A stretch of DNA of 64,000 nt from CAVWNR01 sp963756525 (GTDB taxonomy: Bacteria; Actinomycetota; Actinomycetes; Mycobacteriales; Jatrophihabitantaceae): positions 62,001 through 126,000 of the forward strand of contig CAVWNR010000003.1 of NCBI GenBank assembly GCA_963756525.1, in the 5' to 3' direction. Position 1 is the first letter of the stretch. Each line of letters opens with the position of its first letter. Below are positions 43,186 through 52,156 of the stretch, piece by piece. The translations under genes and the position numbers were made by a program. The notes under the pieces were generated by a model, which was given only the letters and a program-made list of their open reading frames with translations, did not search any database and was not told the DNA's origin.

Positions 43186-45020
43186 AACTGGTGATCCAGC
43201 GCGACTACCTCGACCATGCCGGCAGGCCGGCGACGCTGCCGCCGGAGACGGTGGAGGCGCTGCGGGCTGCGCTGGGCGGCCCGGGCGAGGATCTTGCGGC
43301 GCGCGGACCGTTGATCGCGCATCCGGGTGATCGGCTCGACGTTGCCGCGCCGGTGTGCGGGGTGACGCTGGAGGACGGCACCGAGACCGAGATCGAGCCC
43401 ACCGCCCCGCTGAGCCTGCCGCTGGGCTATCACTGGCTCGATGACGGGATGCGGCGCCGGTTGATCGTCTCGCCGGGGCGATGCACCCTTCCCACCGAAC
43501 CCGGCTGGGTATGGACCGCTCAGCTGTATGCCACGCGGTCGCGGGCCAGCTGGGGCATCGGCGACCTCGCCGACCTGGCCCGGCTGACCGAGCTGGCTCG
43601 GGCGCAGGGCGCCGGGTTCGTGCTGGTGAACCCGCTGCACCAGGCCGGCTGCCCCGCCGTCGACGCGCCGCAGCAACCCAGCCCGTACTTGCCGTCCAGT
43701 CGACGATTCCTCAACCCGCTGCTGATCGCGGTACCGCATGTCGACGGTGCTGGCGCGCTGCCCGGCACGCGGCTGGCCGAGCTGGCCGCCGCCGGAGAGA
43801 CGCTCAACGCCGACCGGGGCATCGACCGGGACGCGGTCTGGCGGCTCAAGCATCAAGCGCTGCGCGAGATCTTCGACCGGACCGACGCCGCTCGCCGCCC
43901 GGCGTTCGCCGCGTGGCGGCGCGAGCGCGGGCCGGCCCTGGAGGAGTTCGCGGTCTGGTGGGTGCTCGCCCAACGCCACCACGGCAGTTGGCGCCGTTGG
44001 CCGGCCGGCGCGCGGCGCCCGGAGGGGCACCTGGCGAGGGCGGTCCGTGAGCAGCCCGCCGACGACGTGGCGTTCGCGGCGTGGCTGCAGTGGCAGGCGC
44101 AGATCCAGCTGCGCGCCGCCGGCCGGCAGCTTCCGGTGCTGCAGGATCTTCCGGTCGGCGTCGACCCGGACGGTGCGGACGCCTGGGCCTATCAGGATCT
44201 GCTGGCCGACGGCGTGACCATCGGCGCGCCGCCCGATCCGTTCAACCGCGCCGGGCAGGACTGGGCGCTGCCGCCGTTCGTCCCGTGGCGGCTGCGCGCC
44301 GCGGACTACGAGCCGTTCGTCGCTGCGGTGCGGGCGACTATGGCGTTGGCCGGCGGGCTGCGCATCGACCACGTCATGGGCCTGTTCCGGCTGTGGTGGA
44401 TCCCCGGCGGCTGCTCCGCCGACCGGGGCGGTTACATCCGCTACCCGGCGCACGATCTGCTCGACATCGTCTCGCTGGAGAGCGCACGCGCGGCCGCACC
44501 GGTGGTGGGCGAGGACCTCGGCACTGTCGAGCCGGGCGTCCGCGAGGAGCTGGCGGCCCGGAACCTGCTCTCCTACCGGCTGCTCTGGTTCGAAGACAGC
44601 CCGCCTACGCAGTGGCCGGAGCAGGCGCTTGCCGCGGTGAGCACGCACGACCTGCCCACGGTCGCCGGCCTCTGGGACGGCAGCGATCTGGCCGACCAGC
44701 GCCGGCACGGCCTGCCCGCCGACGCGGTCGCCACCGAGCGGCTCCGCCAGCTGGTGGTCGATCGGGCGGGGGTGCCGCCGCAGTCCAGCAGCGCCGATGC
44801 GGTGCTCGGCGCCTACCGGCTGCTGGCGCAGGCGCCGTGCGTCCTGCGTGCCGCAAGCGTCGACGACGCCCTCGCGGAGCCGTCCCGCCCGAACATGCCC
44901 GGCAGCCGCGACCGGGCCAACTGGAGCCGCGCGCTTGCCGTGCCGCTCGAGGAGCTGCCGAACCAGCCCGGCTTCGCCGCCATCGCTGCGACACTCGGTG
45001 GGACGATCACCGGCGGTTGA
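43182..45020 (+). CDS. malQ: 4-alpha-glucanotransferase (amylomaltase)
   Basis: A 612-residue GH77 enzyme that moves maltodextrin chains between glucans. The catalytic aspartate is in LRIDHVMGLFRLWW near 390, the acid Glu in GEDLGTVEPG near 447, and the third Asp in STHDLPTVAGLWDG near 490. The N-terminal 130 residues form an extra beta domain, as in other actinobacterial MalQ. It overlaps the S9 peptidase gene by 4 bp. No other glycogen genes are in the window. Confidence 0.92.
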   Translation: MKLVIQRDYLDHAGRPATLPPETVEALRAALGGPGEDLAARGPLIAHPGDRLDVAAPVCGVTLEDGTETEIEPTAPLSLPLGYHWLDDGMRRRLIVSPGRCTLPTEPGWVWTAQLYATRSRASWGIGDLADLARLTELARAQGAGFVLVNPLHQAGCPAVDAPQQPSPYLPSSRRFLNPLLIAVPHVDGAGALPGTRLAELAAAGETLNADRGIDRDAVWRLKHQALREIFDRTDAARRPAFAAWRRERGPALEEFAVWWVLAQRHHGSWRRWPAGARRPEGHLARAVREQPADDVAFAAWLQWQAQIQLRAAGRQLPVLQDLPVGVDPDGADAWAYQDLLADGVTIGAPPDPFNRAGQDWALPPFVPWRLRAADYEPFVAAVRATMALAGGLRIDHVMGLFRLWWIPGGCSADRGGYIRYPAHDLLDIVSLESARAAAPVVGEDLGTVEPGVREELAARNLLSYRLLWFEDSPPTQWPEQALAAVSTHDLPTVAGLWDGSDLADQRRHGLPADAVATERLRQLVVDRAGVPPQSSSADAVLGAYRLLAQAPCVLRAASVDDALAEPSRPNMPGSRDRANWSRALAVPLEELPNQPGFAAIAATLGGTITGG

Positions 45021-45110
45021 TCCACCGGCGGGGTCGAGTTCCCGGGCGATGTACCAACATCGCATGCCGCGGCCTCCTTCTGCCGTGGGTTACGACTCTT
45101 CTGCCGGTCG

Positions 45111-45151
45111 AGGGGCCCTAACCCCCGGGCAGGGTGGGGATTTCCCTACCC
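45111..45151. promoter_or_regulatory. two G/C-run inverted motifs upstream of the transporter gene
   Basis: A motif aggggccctaaccccc (45111) and a near-palindrome gggtggggatttccctaccc (45132-45151) precede the EamA-like gene by about 70-110 bp. Both resemble the GGGNC...GNCCC form of DevR/DosR boxes. I regard this as suggestive only. Confidence 0.35.
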
Positions 45152-45221
45152 ACAGTTGGGGGGCTGGCCCGGATGTGCGCGGCGCCGCCCGCCGGCACGG
45201 TGGATGCATGGCGGGATATCG

Positions 45222-46133
45222 ATGATCACGGCGGCGATCGTGACGACCCTGGCGGCCTCGTTCTGCTACGCGTTGTGTGCCGCGGTGCAACAACGCCAGG
45301 CCGCAGCCTCGCACACCGATGGCGTCGTCCGCCCGGGCCTGCTGCTGGAACTGCTGCGGCGCCCGATGTGGCTGGCCGGGATGGCCGTCGGCGCCCTCGG
45401 CGAGGCGCTGCACCTGGCGGCGCTGGCGTGGGCGCCGCTGGCTCTGGTGCAACCCCTCGGCGTCGCCACGGTGATCTTTGCGCTGGTACTGGGGGCCGCG
45501 CTCGCCAAGCGCCGCCCGCGGATGTCCGAACTGGCTCCGGCCGCGATCACGGTAGCCGGGCTCGTCGCACTACTCGCCGGGCTGCACATCACCGACGCGC
45601 CGCCGTCGATCACCGGCGCGGGGCTGATTGCGCTGACCTGCCTCACCGCCGTCGCACTCGTCGGGACGATCATCGCCGCGCGCCGAGCCGGCGGCGCTGC
45701 GCGGACGATGCTGCTGGCCTGCGGCGCCGGAGTCGCGTTCGGGGTCACCGCCGCGCTGGCGAGCCTGCTCGCCCACGACATCGCGAGCCACGGCGTCGTC
45801 GCCCTGGTCAGCTGGGCCACCCCGATCGTCGTCGCGGCCGCGGTCACCGGCGTGCTGCTCGAGCAGGCCGCCTACAAGAGCGGTCATCTCGCGGTCGCGG
45901 TCGCCGGCATGGCGGTGACCGACCCGCTGGTGGCCGTGCTGGCCGGGGCGGCGCTGTTGCACCAGCCGGCCGGGGTCGCCCATCCGCTCCTCGCGCTGGT
46001 CGAGGCCGCGGTCGTCGCGGTCGGCGTCGTGCAGCTGGCGCGCATCACCGCGGCACCGCAGCCCTCGCTCGGGACGTCGCAGCAGATCGCCTACCACGTC
46101 GACGCGGCGCCGGAGCTGGTCGGGACGCGCTGA
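45222..46133 (+). CDS. EamA/DMT-type transporter
   Basis: A 303-residue membrane protein with nine or ten segments in two inverted halves: ALCAAVQQRQAAA near 15, then pairs up to residue 130, and a second half from SWATPIVVAAAVTGVLLEQAAYKSG. It belongs to the DMT superfamily in the wide sense. ATG 45222 is used, with GGGA upstream; another ATG six codons earlier is possible. Substrate is unknown. It converges on kdpE, 13 bp away. Confidence 0.82.
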   Translation: MITAAIVTTLAASFCYALCAAVQQRQAAASHTDGVVRPGLLLELLRRPMWLAGMAVGALGEALHLAALAWAPLALVQPLGVATVIFALVLGAALAKRRPRMSELAPAAITVAGLVALLAGLHITDAPPSITGAGLIALTCLTAVALVGTIIAARRAGGAARTMLLACGAGVAFGVTAALASLLAHDIASHGVVALVSWATPIVVAAAVTGVLLEQAAYKSGHLAVAVAGMAVTDPLVAVLAGAALLHQPAGVAHPLLALVEAAVVAVGVVQLARITAAPQPSLGTSQQIAYHVDAAPELVGTR

Positions 46134-46146
46134 ACAGCGCCCCCGG

Positions 46147-46824
46147 TCAGGGCTGGAACCGGTATCCCATCCCCGGCTCGGTGATCAGGTGCCGCGGCCG
46201 GCTGGGTTCCGGTTCCAGCTTCCGGCGCAGTTGAGCCATGTAGATGCGCAGATAGCTGGGATCGGTGTGGTCCGGCGTGCCCCGCAACTCGGTGAGCAGC
46301 ACGCGTCCGGTGACGAGCTTGCCGGGCTGGCGCAGCAGCGCCTCGAGCAGGTGCCACTCGGTGGGGGTGAGGTGGACGCGCTCGCCCTGCGCGTCGGTCA
46401 CCGTCTTCGCGTCGCGGTCGACGGTGAAGGCACCGATGGTGAAGACGCCCGGCGTGTCGGCGGCGCCGGCCCGTCGGGTGGCGGCGCGCAGCCGGGCGAC
46501 GAGCTCGTTCATGTTGAACGGCTTGGTGACGTAGTCGTCGGCTCCGAGGTCGAGCGCGGTGACCTTGTCGCCGCTGCCGGTGCGCGCGGAGAGCACGATG
46601 ATCGGCATGCCGGAGTACTGCCGTACCGTGCGGATCACGTCCAGACCGCTGAGGTCGGGCAGGCCGAGGTCGAGCAGGACGAGGTCGTGCTCGCCGGCCG
46701 CGGCCGCGGTCAGCGCCTGCGTTGCGGTGGCCGCCTCGGTGACCTGGTAGCCGCGGGCGGTGAGGTTCATCGCGAGCGCCCGTAGCAGTGGCTGCTCGTC
46801 CTCGACGATCAGGACCCGGGTCAT
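46147..46824 (-). CDS. kdpE: KdpE-like response regulator
   Basis: A 225-residue OmpR-family regulator. Asp52 (LLDLGLPD) is the phosphorylation site, with Thr/Ser near 79 and Lys near 101 (KPFNMNEL). The winged helix (about 128-222) has the expected RVLLTELRGTPDHTDPSYLRIYMAQLRRKLEPEPSRPRHLITEPGMGYRF-type end, typical of KdpE, where the block LRIYMAQLRRKLEP is diagnostic. It overlaps the sensor kinase gene by 4 bp. In most bacteria it turns on kdpFABC; that operon is not here, and the divergent potassium transporter gene is the obvious target. Confidence 0.9.
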   Translation of the reverse strand: MTRVLIVEDEQPLLRALAMNLTARGYQVTEAATATQALTAAAAGEHDLVLLDLGLPDLSGLDVIRTVRQYSGMPIIVLSARTGSGDKVTALDLGADDYVTKPFNMNELVARLRAATRRAGAADTPGVFTIGAFTVDRDAKTVTDAQGERVHLTPTEWHLLEALLRQPGKLVTGRVLLTELRGTPDHTDPSYLRIYMAQLRRKLEPEPSRPRHLITEPGMGYRFQP

Positions 46825-48632
46825 CGCGCTGCCGCCGGGAGCGGGACCTGGACGACGAACGTCGCGCCGCCGCCCGGTGTCCCCTCGACCGTGACCGCGC
46901 CGTCCATCGCCTCCGCGAAACCACGGGCGATCGCCAAGCCCAGCCCGACCCCGCTGCCCGGCCCCGGCGCGTCATCGCCGCGCTGGAACGCGGTGAACAC
47001 CGCCTCGGAGTCGGCATCGGCGATTCCCGGCCCACGGTCGATCACCCGCAGCTCGGCGCGACGGCCGTCGGCGCGCCCCTCGATGCGCACCCGGCTTCCC
47101 GACGGCGCGTGCCGCAGCGCATTTTGCACGAGGTTGGCGACCACCCGCTCGAGCAGCCCGGCATCGGCACTCACCTCGGGAAGGTCGGGTGGCACGTCCA
47201 CGTCGATCGGCGCGCCGCTCGGCGCGGCGTGATCGAGCGCGCGCGAGACGACGTCGTCCAGGCCGACCGGCCCGGTGATGACGGGGAGCACGCCGGCCTG
47301 CAGCCGGGACAGGTCCAGCAGGTTGGTCACCAGTTCGGTGAGCCGGTCCAGCGCGGTATCCGCTGTGGCCAGCAGCTCCCCGGACTGATCCTGCGACCAG
47401 CTGACGTCGTGAGCGCGCAGGCTCGACACTGCCGCCTTCGCCGCGGCGATCGGTGTGCGCAGGTCGTGGCTGACCGCGTTGAGCAGCGCGGTGCGGGCCC
47501 GCTCGGATTCGGCGAGCGGCGCGACGCTTTCGGCCAGCGCGCGCTCCCGGTAGGCGACCGCGACGTGCGCCGCGAACGCGGAGAGCACCCGCAGGTCCTC
47601 CGCCGGCAGGGCGCGGCCGTACAGCGCGAGCAACTGGTCGGCGCCGACCGAGGCGACGTGGTCGGCCTCGTCCGATCGGGTGGGCGGCGTGTCGCCGACC
47701 CCGGCGAGCACGTCCCACGAGCCATCCGGCGATCGGCCGAGCAGGCTCACCCCGCGCATCCCGAACGCCTCCTGCACCCGCGTCAGCAATGCGGGCAGCG
47801 CCTGGTCGCCGCGCAGCAGGCTGCCGGCGAATGTCGAGATGGTCTCCGCCTCGGCGCTGGCCCGCGCGGCACTGGCGGAGCGCCGGGCAGCCAGGTCGAC
47901 CACCCGGGAGACGAGCACCGCAACCAGCAGGAAGATCAACAGCGCGACGATGTTGTCGGGATGGTCGATCGTGAACGTGTGGATCGGCGGGACGAAGAAG
48001 TAGTTGAGCAGCAAGCTGCCGAAGACCGCCGAGAGCACCGCGGGGTAGAAGCCGCCGACCAGGCTGGTGACCACCACGATGAGCAGGTAAATCGAGACGT
48101 CGCTGGCGAAAGAGACGTGCCCGCGCAGGGCCGTCAACGCAGCGGTCGTGCCGGCGAGCAACACGGCCGCAGTGACCAGCCCGGCGGCCCGGCGTCGGGT
48201 GGTCAGCGCGGGACGTGGCGCGGGGCGCGCCGGGCGGGGCGTTTCGCCGTGCGCCACCAGGACGAGCTCGATCCGCCCGGTCAGCCGCCTGGCCAGCCCG
48301 TGCGGGCGCAGGCCGGGCCACGGTCGCGGCCGCCGCCGGGGCGCGCCCAGCAGCAACTGCGTCGCGTGCACCTGGCGCGCGAATTCCAGCAACGCCCGCG
48401 GCACATCGTCGGCGACGACGGAGTGGTAGCTGCCGCCCAGGGATTCGGCGAGCAGCCGCTGGGTGGCCAACGCGCCGAAGCCGGAATCGGCGAGCGCATC
48501 GCTGCGGGTGACGTGCACTGCGAGGAACGCCCCCTGCTCGCCGGCCAACGACGCCGCGCGCCTGATCAGCAGGTCGCCTTCCGGGCCGCCGGACAGGCCG
48601 ACCACGATGCATTGGGCCGCGCCCCTGGTCAC
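46821..48632 (-). CDS. kdpD: KdpD-like sensor kinase lacking the N-terminal KdpD domain
   Basis: A 603-residue histidine kinase, against about 850-900 for a full KdpD. The usual first 210 residues, the KdpD domain with a Walker A motif, are missing. It begins with the USP-like domain (5-130), then four segments in the typical KdpD layout (about 150-250, with LNYFFVPPIHTFTI), a GAF domain (270-365), the HisKA domain with His389 (AVSHDLRTP), and HATPase (490-600). GTG start. The DNA upstream (48633-48743) carries the divergent transporter promoter, so no hidden KdpD N-terminus is present. Confidence 0.88.
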   Translation of the reverse strand: MTRGAAQCIVVGLSGGPEGDLLIRRAASLAGEQGAFLAVHVTRSDALADSGFGALATQRLLAESLGGSYHSVVADDVPRALLEFARQVHATQLLLGAPRRRPRPWPGLRPHGLARRLTGRIELVLVAHGETPRPARPAPRPALTTRRRAAGLVTAAVLLAGTTAALTALRGHVSFASDVSIYLLIVVVTSLVGGFYPAVLSAVFGSLLLNYFFVPPIHTFTIDHPDNIVALLIFLLVAVLVSRVVDLAARRSASAARASAEAETISTFAGSLLRGDQALPALLTRVQEAFGMRGVSLLGRSPDGSWDVLAGVGDTPPTRSDEADHVASVGADQLLALYGRALPAEDLRVLSAFAAHVAVAYRERALAESVAPLAESERARTALLNAVSHDLRTPIAAAKAAVSSLRAHDVSWSQDQSGELLATADTALDRLTELVTNLLDLSRLQAGVLPVITGPVGLDDVVSRALDHAAPSGAPIDVDVPPDLPEVSADAGLLERVVANLVQNALRHAPSGSRVRIEGRADGRRAELRVIDRGPGIADADSEAVFTAFQRGDDAPGPGSGVGLGLAIARGFAEAMDGAVTVEGTPGGGATFVVQVPLPAAAR

Positions 48633-48743
48633 CGAACCATCCTGCTACGGAGACGACCGGCGCCGTGAGAGTTGCGTGAATGCGCCGTGAGCGTCGCGTC
48701 GCGAGCGGCACCGACCCACGGACGGCCGAGTTCGCTAGGTGTC

Positions 48744-51059
48744 GTGACGCCCACCGCCATCGACATACCGGAACGGCTGACCTACCGCGCCAAGCGGGTG
48801 CTGCTCGGTCGCCCATTGGTCACCGCCGAGTTGCACGGCGAGAAGCTGTCGAAGAAGGCTGCTCTGGGGGTGCTCTCCAGCGACTGCATCTCCTCGTCGG
48901 CGTACGGCACCGAGGAGATGCTGGTCGCGCTCGTCGGCGTATTCGGCCTGTCCGCATTCCACATCCTGATGCCGATGACCGCCGTCGTGATCGGCGTGCT
49001 GATCCTGATGACCCTCTCCTACCGAGAGGTCGTCATGGTTTACACCAAGGCAGGCGGCTCCTACGTCGTGGCACGCGACAACTTCGGCCCTAAGGTCGCG
49101 CAGATCGCCTCCGTCGCCTTGATGATCGACTACATCGTCACCGTCGCGGTGCAGTCGGCCGCCGGCACGGCGGCGATCACCTCGGCGGCGTCGGGGCTGC
49201 GGCCGTACACGATGGAGATCACCATCGCCGTGGTGCTGATCCTGGCCTTCGGAAACCTGCGTGGCGTCCGCGAGGCCGGCAAGGCGTTCGCCTTCCCCAC
49301 CTACTTCTTCTTCGGGTCGCTGGCTTTGGTTGTCGTCGTCGGCGTCGTCCGCGAGATCGCCGGGGACCTGCCGCACTACGCCACTGACGTCGCTGGGCAG
49401 TTCACGGTCGACAACAAGGGCCACGCCATCCTGTCCGGTGCGGCGATCTATGTACTGCTGAAGGCGTTCGCCAACGGCGGATCGTCGCTGACCGGTCTGG
49501 AGGCGATCTCGAACGGGGTGAGCGCATTCCAGCCGCCGGAGGGATCGAACGCCCGGCGCACGCTCTCGACGATGAGCGTAATGCTCGGCTTCCTGGTCCT
49601 CGGGGTTTCCTACCTGGCGATGCAGACGCATGCGACGCCCTACACCAGCGGCTCCCCCACGGTGATCAGCCAGGTGGCGAAGGCCGCGTTCGGCACGTCG
49701 TGGTATGCGCACATCGGCTTCCTGATCGTGCAGATCGCGACGGCGCTCATCCTCTACACCGGTGCGAACACCCCGTTCACCGGCTTCCCGTTCCTGACCA
49801 GCTTCGTCGCCGAGGACTCCTTCCTGCCCCGCCAGCTGACCCGGCGCGGGCACCGGTTGGCGTTCAGCAACGGCATCATCGTGCTCACCGCGCTCGCCGT
49901 CGCGCTGCTGCTCGGCGTCGGCGCGAACGTCGACAGCCTCGTGCCGTTCTATGCGATCGGCGTCTTCACCGGATTCACCATGGCCGGGCTCGGCATGGCC
50001 AAGTACCACCACACCAAGCGCGAAGCGGGTTGGCGGCGGCGGCTGGCCATCAACTTCGCCGGCGGTATCGTCTCGCTGCTCGTCGTCTTGATCTTCGCGG
50101 TGGTGAAGTTCACCGAAGGCGCCTGGCTGGTGGTCATCCTCTTCCCGCTGGGCTGGTTCGGCCTGATCCGGCTCAACCACCAGTACCGCGACGAGACGCG
50201 TTCCCTCGATCTGGCCACCTGGGTCCGCCAGGACCAGGCCGAGGCCCCGCACTATCCGCGGCACGTCGTCCTGGTGCTGATCGACCGGCTCGACCTGGCG
50301 GTGCTGCGTGCCGTGCGCTACGCGGGAAGCCTGCGCCCGAGCGAGATCCGCGCCGTCCACTTGATGATCGACAATGAGGTCGCCAACGAGTTGCAGCGCG
50401 CCTGGATCGAACGCGGTCTCGGCGACCGTTTCCCGCTGGAGGTCGTGGAGTGCCCCGACCGCCGGCTGCTGCGCTCGGCGGCGGAGCTGGCACTGGGCAC
50501 GGTCGTGCAGGATCGCGCCGAGGTGACCGTGCTGCTGCCGCGCCGGACGTTCCCCCGCTTCTGGAACCGGCTGCTGCACGACCGGACCGCCGACCGCATC
50601 GCAGCCGCCGTCGGACGCATCCCACACGTCTCGGCGACGATCGTGCCGTTCGACACCACGCTCCCCCATGAGGCAGTGCTGCGCATCGAGGCGCGCCAGC
50701 AACAAGCGGCGCAGGAGCCCGCGCTTGCCGAGACATCACAGCCGGTGGTGGTCAGCGGCAACGGCCATGTCGCACGCGCCGACGGCGTCGCCCCGATCGG
50801 TTCGGTCAGCTGGAAGCAGCGGGTCACCGTCGAGGGGCGGATCAAGCTCGTGCAGGCCGGGACCACGGCCGGCAGGTCGCTCGAGGTGCAGATCTACGAC
50901 GGAACAGGCGGCATCCGGCTGCTCTTCTTCGGCCGCACCCGCATCCCGGGGCTGACGCCAGGGGCAACCCTGCGCGCGACCGGGATGATCGGCGAGTACA
51001 AGGGTCACCTGGCCCTGGCAAACCCCCGCTATGAACTAGTGGACTCGGCACCCAACTGA
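48744..51059 (+). CDS. KimA-like potassium/proton symporter with C-terminal OB-fold
   Basis: A 771-residue APC-superfamily transporter of the KimA/YdaO type: LSSDCISSSAYGTEEML near residue 45 is the unwound first helix, and about 12 segments run to residue 480. A cytosolic UspA-like domain follows (about 504-630, starting YPRHVVLVLIDRLD), as in KimA, where it binds c-di-AMP. Unusually, residues 694-768 form an OB-fold of the tRNA_anti type (VTVEGRIKLVQAG to HLALANPRYEL). GTG 48744 is used; a TTG 24 codons upstream is possible. It is divergent from kdpDE, with about 110 bp between, so that pair probably controls it. Confidence 0.85.
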   Translation: MTPTAIDIPERLTYRAKRVLLGRPLVTAELHGEKLSKKAALGVLSSDCISSSAYGTEEMLVALVGVFGLSAFHILMPMTAVVIGVLILMTLSYREVVMVYTKAGGSYVVARDNFGPKVAQIASVALMIDYIVTVAVQSAAGTAAITSAASGLRPYTMEITIAVVLILAFGNLRGVREAGKAFAFPTYFFFGSLALVVVVGVVREIAGDLPHYATDVAGQFTVDNKGHAILSGAAIYVLLKAFANGGSSLTGLEAISNGVSAFQPPEGSNARRTLSTMSVMLGFLVLGVSYLAMQTHATPYTSGSPTVISQVAKAAFGTSWYAHIGFLIVQIATALILYTGANTPFTGFPFLTSFVAEDSFLPRQLTRRGHRLAFSNGIIVLTALAVALLLGVGANVDSLVPFYAIGVFTGFTMAGLGMAKYHHTKREAGWRRRLAINFAGGIVSLLVVLIFAVVKFTEGAWLVVILFPLGWFGLIRLNHQYRDETRSLDLATWVRQDQAEAPHYPRHVVLVLIDRLDLAVLRAVRYAGSLRPSEIRAVHLMIDNEVANELQRAWIERGLGDRFPLEVVECPDRRLLRSAAELALGTVVQDRAEVTVLLPRRTFPRFWNRLLHDRTADRIAAAVGRIPHVSATIVPFDTTLPHEAVLRIEARQQQAAQEPALAETSQPVVVSGNGHVARADGVAPIGSVSWKQRVTVEGRIKLVQAGTTAGRSLEVQIYDGTGGIRLLFFGRTRIPGLTPGATLRATGMIGEYKGHLALANPRYELVDSAPN

Positions 51060-51088
51060 GCGGTTCGACACGCGCCGCCGATCCTCGT

Positions 51089-51137
51089 CGTGATCATGTT
51101 CTTTGTCCAGAAATCCTGCACAAACAACATGATCACG
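51089..51137. terminator. 49-bp inverted repeat between convergent genes
   Basis: Arms of 17 bp (51089-51105 and 51121-51137), one mismatch, with a 15-base loop. It is A/T-richer than its surroundings and covers the stop codon of the CPBP gene while following the transporter gene by 29 bp. It is placed and sized like the 49-bp palindromes at 29261 and 62318 but has a different sequence. Confidence 0.65.
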
Positions 51138-52047
51138 GCGAGGGCAGCAGGTTGGTCAGCACCACAAGGCTGAGCAGGGCGGCGACGAGGTTGCTCAGTG
51201 AGTGCACCCCGATCGCGGCGTTGAGCCGGACGTGCCGGCGCACGAGCAGGCACTGGCCGAGCCCGAACACAGCCGTGCTCACCCCGAGCAGGACGGCACC
51301 GGCGAGCGTGTCCAACTCGTAGGTGTGGAACAGGCCGAACAGCAGCGAGCAGGCGATCGCCGCAGGCCAGAAGCCGAGCCTGCGCATCAGCGTGCGCAGG
51401 ATGAGCCCGCGAAACATCAGCTCCTCGATCGGCGGCGCGATCACCGCGACGACGACGATCGCCTCGATGACCACGCTCGTCGGGCGGCCGTGCAGGTTGA
51501 CGTTCGACGCGTGCACGTCGCGCCACGACGGAACCGCCAGCAACACCAGCAGGCCGGCGAGCAGCCGGGCCAGCATGTTCGCGAAGAACCACGGCACGAC
51601 CGGCACCGCGTCGCGCAGCGTCGGCCGCGCCCAGCCGAACGTCGCGGCCCATCCCCCGTGCCGTCGCGCGATCGGCCGCCCAGCGACCCAGACTGCCGCG
51701 GCGATGACGGCGTACCCGGCGACCGTCAGCAGCAGCCCGGCGGTGTAGCGGAACGGCCCGTGCGGTGTCCAAAGCGCACCCAGAAGCAGCCCCGACCCGA
51801 TGACGGCCAGAAACGCCAGGATCGGAACGAGGATCGGGCGCACGCCCCACGGCTCGCCGGACTGGCGCAGCTGCGCGATCCGCCGGTCGAGTCGCCGCCA
51901 GCGGTCCCGGTCGGGAGCCGGTTGCGGCCGGTAGGGAGGCGGCGCCGGCACGGCGACCGCGTGCGGCGTCCACCTGCCGCCGTCCCACAGGCGAAGCTGC
52001 CCGGGCTGATACGGATCGGGGTACCAGCCCTCGACCGGCAGGCTCAC
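51133..52047 (-). CDS. CPBP-family intramembrane metalloprotease with DUF2510
   Basis: A 304-residue membrane protein. It opens with DUF2510 (EGWYPDPYQPGQLRLWDGGRW), then has about eight segments with the three CPBP (Abi) motifs: EELMFRGLILR, FGLFHTYE, and HSLSN in the last third. These supply the Glu and His residues of the glutamic-type protease. The GTG start at 52047 has GGGAGG seven bases upstream, better than the longer frame, which adds 18 residues before DUF2510. Related proteins process prenylated or peptide substrates; this one's is unknown. Confidence 0.87.
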   Translation of the reverse strand: MSLPVEGWYPDPYQPGQLRLWDGGRWTPHAVAVPAPPPYRPQPAPDRDRWRRLDRRIAQLRQSGEPWGVRPILVPILAFLAVIGSGLLLGALWTPHGPFRYTAGLLLTVAGYAVIAAAVWVAGRPIARRHGGWAATFGWARPTLRDAVPVVPWFFANMLARLLAGLLVLLAVPSWRDVHASNVNLHGRPTSVVIEAIVVVAVIAPPIEELMFRGLILRTLMRRLGFWPAAIACSLLFGLFHTYELDTLAGAVLLGVSTAVFGLGQCLLVRRHVRLNAAIGVHSLSNLVAALLSLVVLTNLLPSP

Positions 52048-52156
52048 CGTCGCCCTCCCGTCGTCGCCCGCGCCTCGGACGAGCGGCAGCAGCATAGCCA
52101 CCCGAGCCGGGCGCGGCCTGTGCAGCGGGAGGGCGCCTCGCTATGCGGGCCGTCGA

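Noticed and set aside
46788..48668. A 626-codon plus-strand frame opposite kdpDE
   Set aside because: Low-complexity Arg/Gly/Asp sequence without any motif; kdpDE is certain.
48735..50705. A 656-codon minus-strand frame opposite the KimA-like gene
   Set aside because: Composition of a shadow frame (His/Gln/Arg/Gly-rich), no family match.
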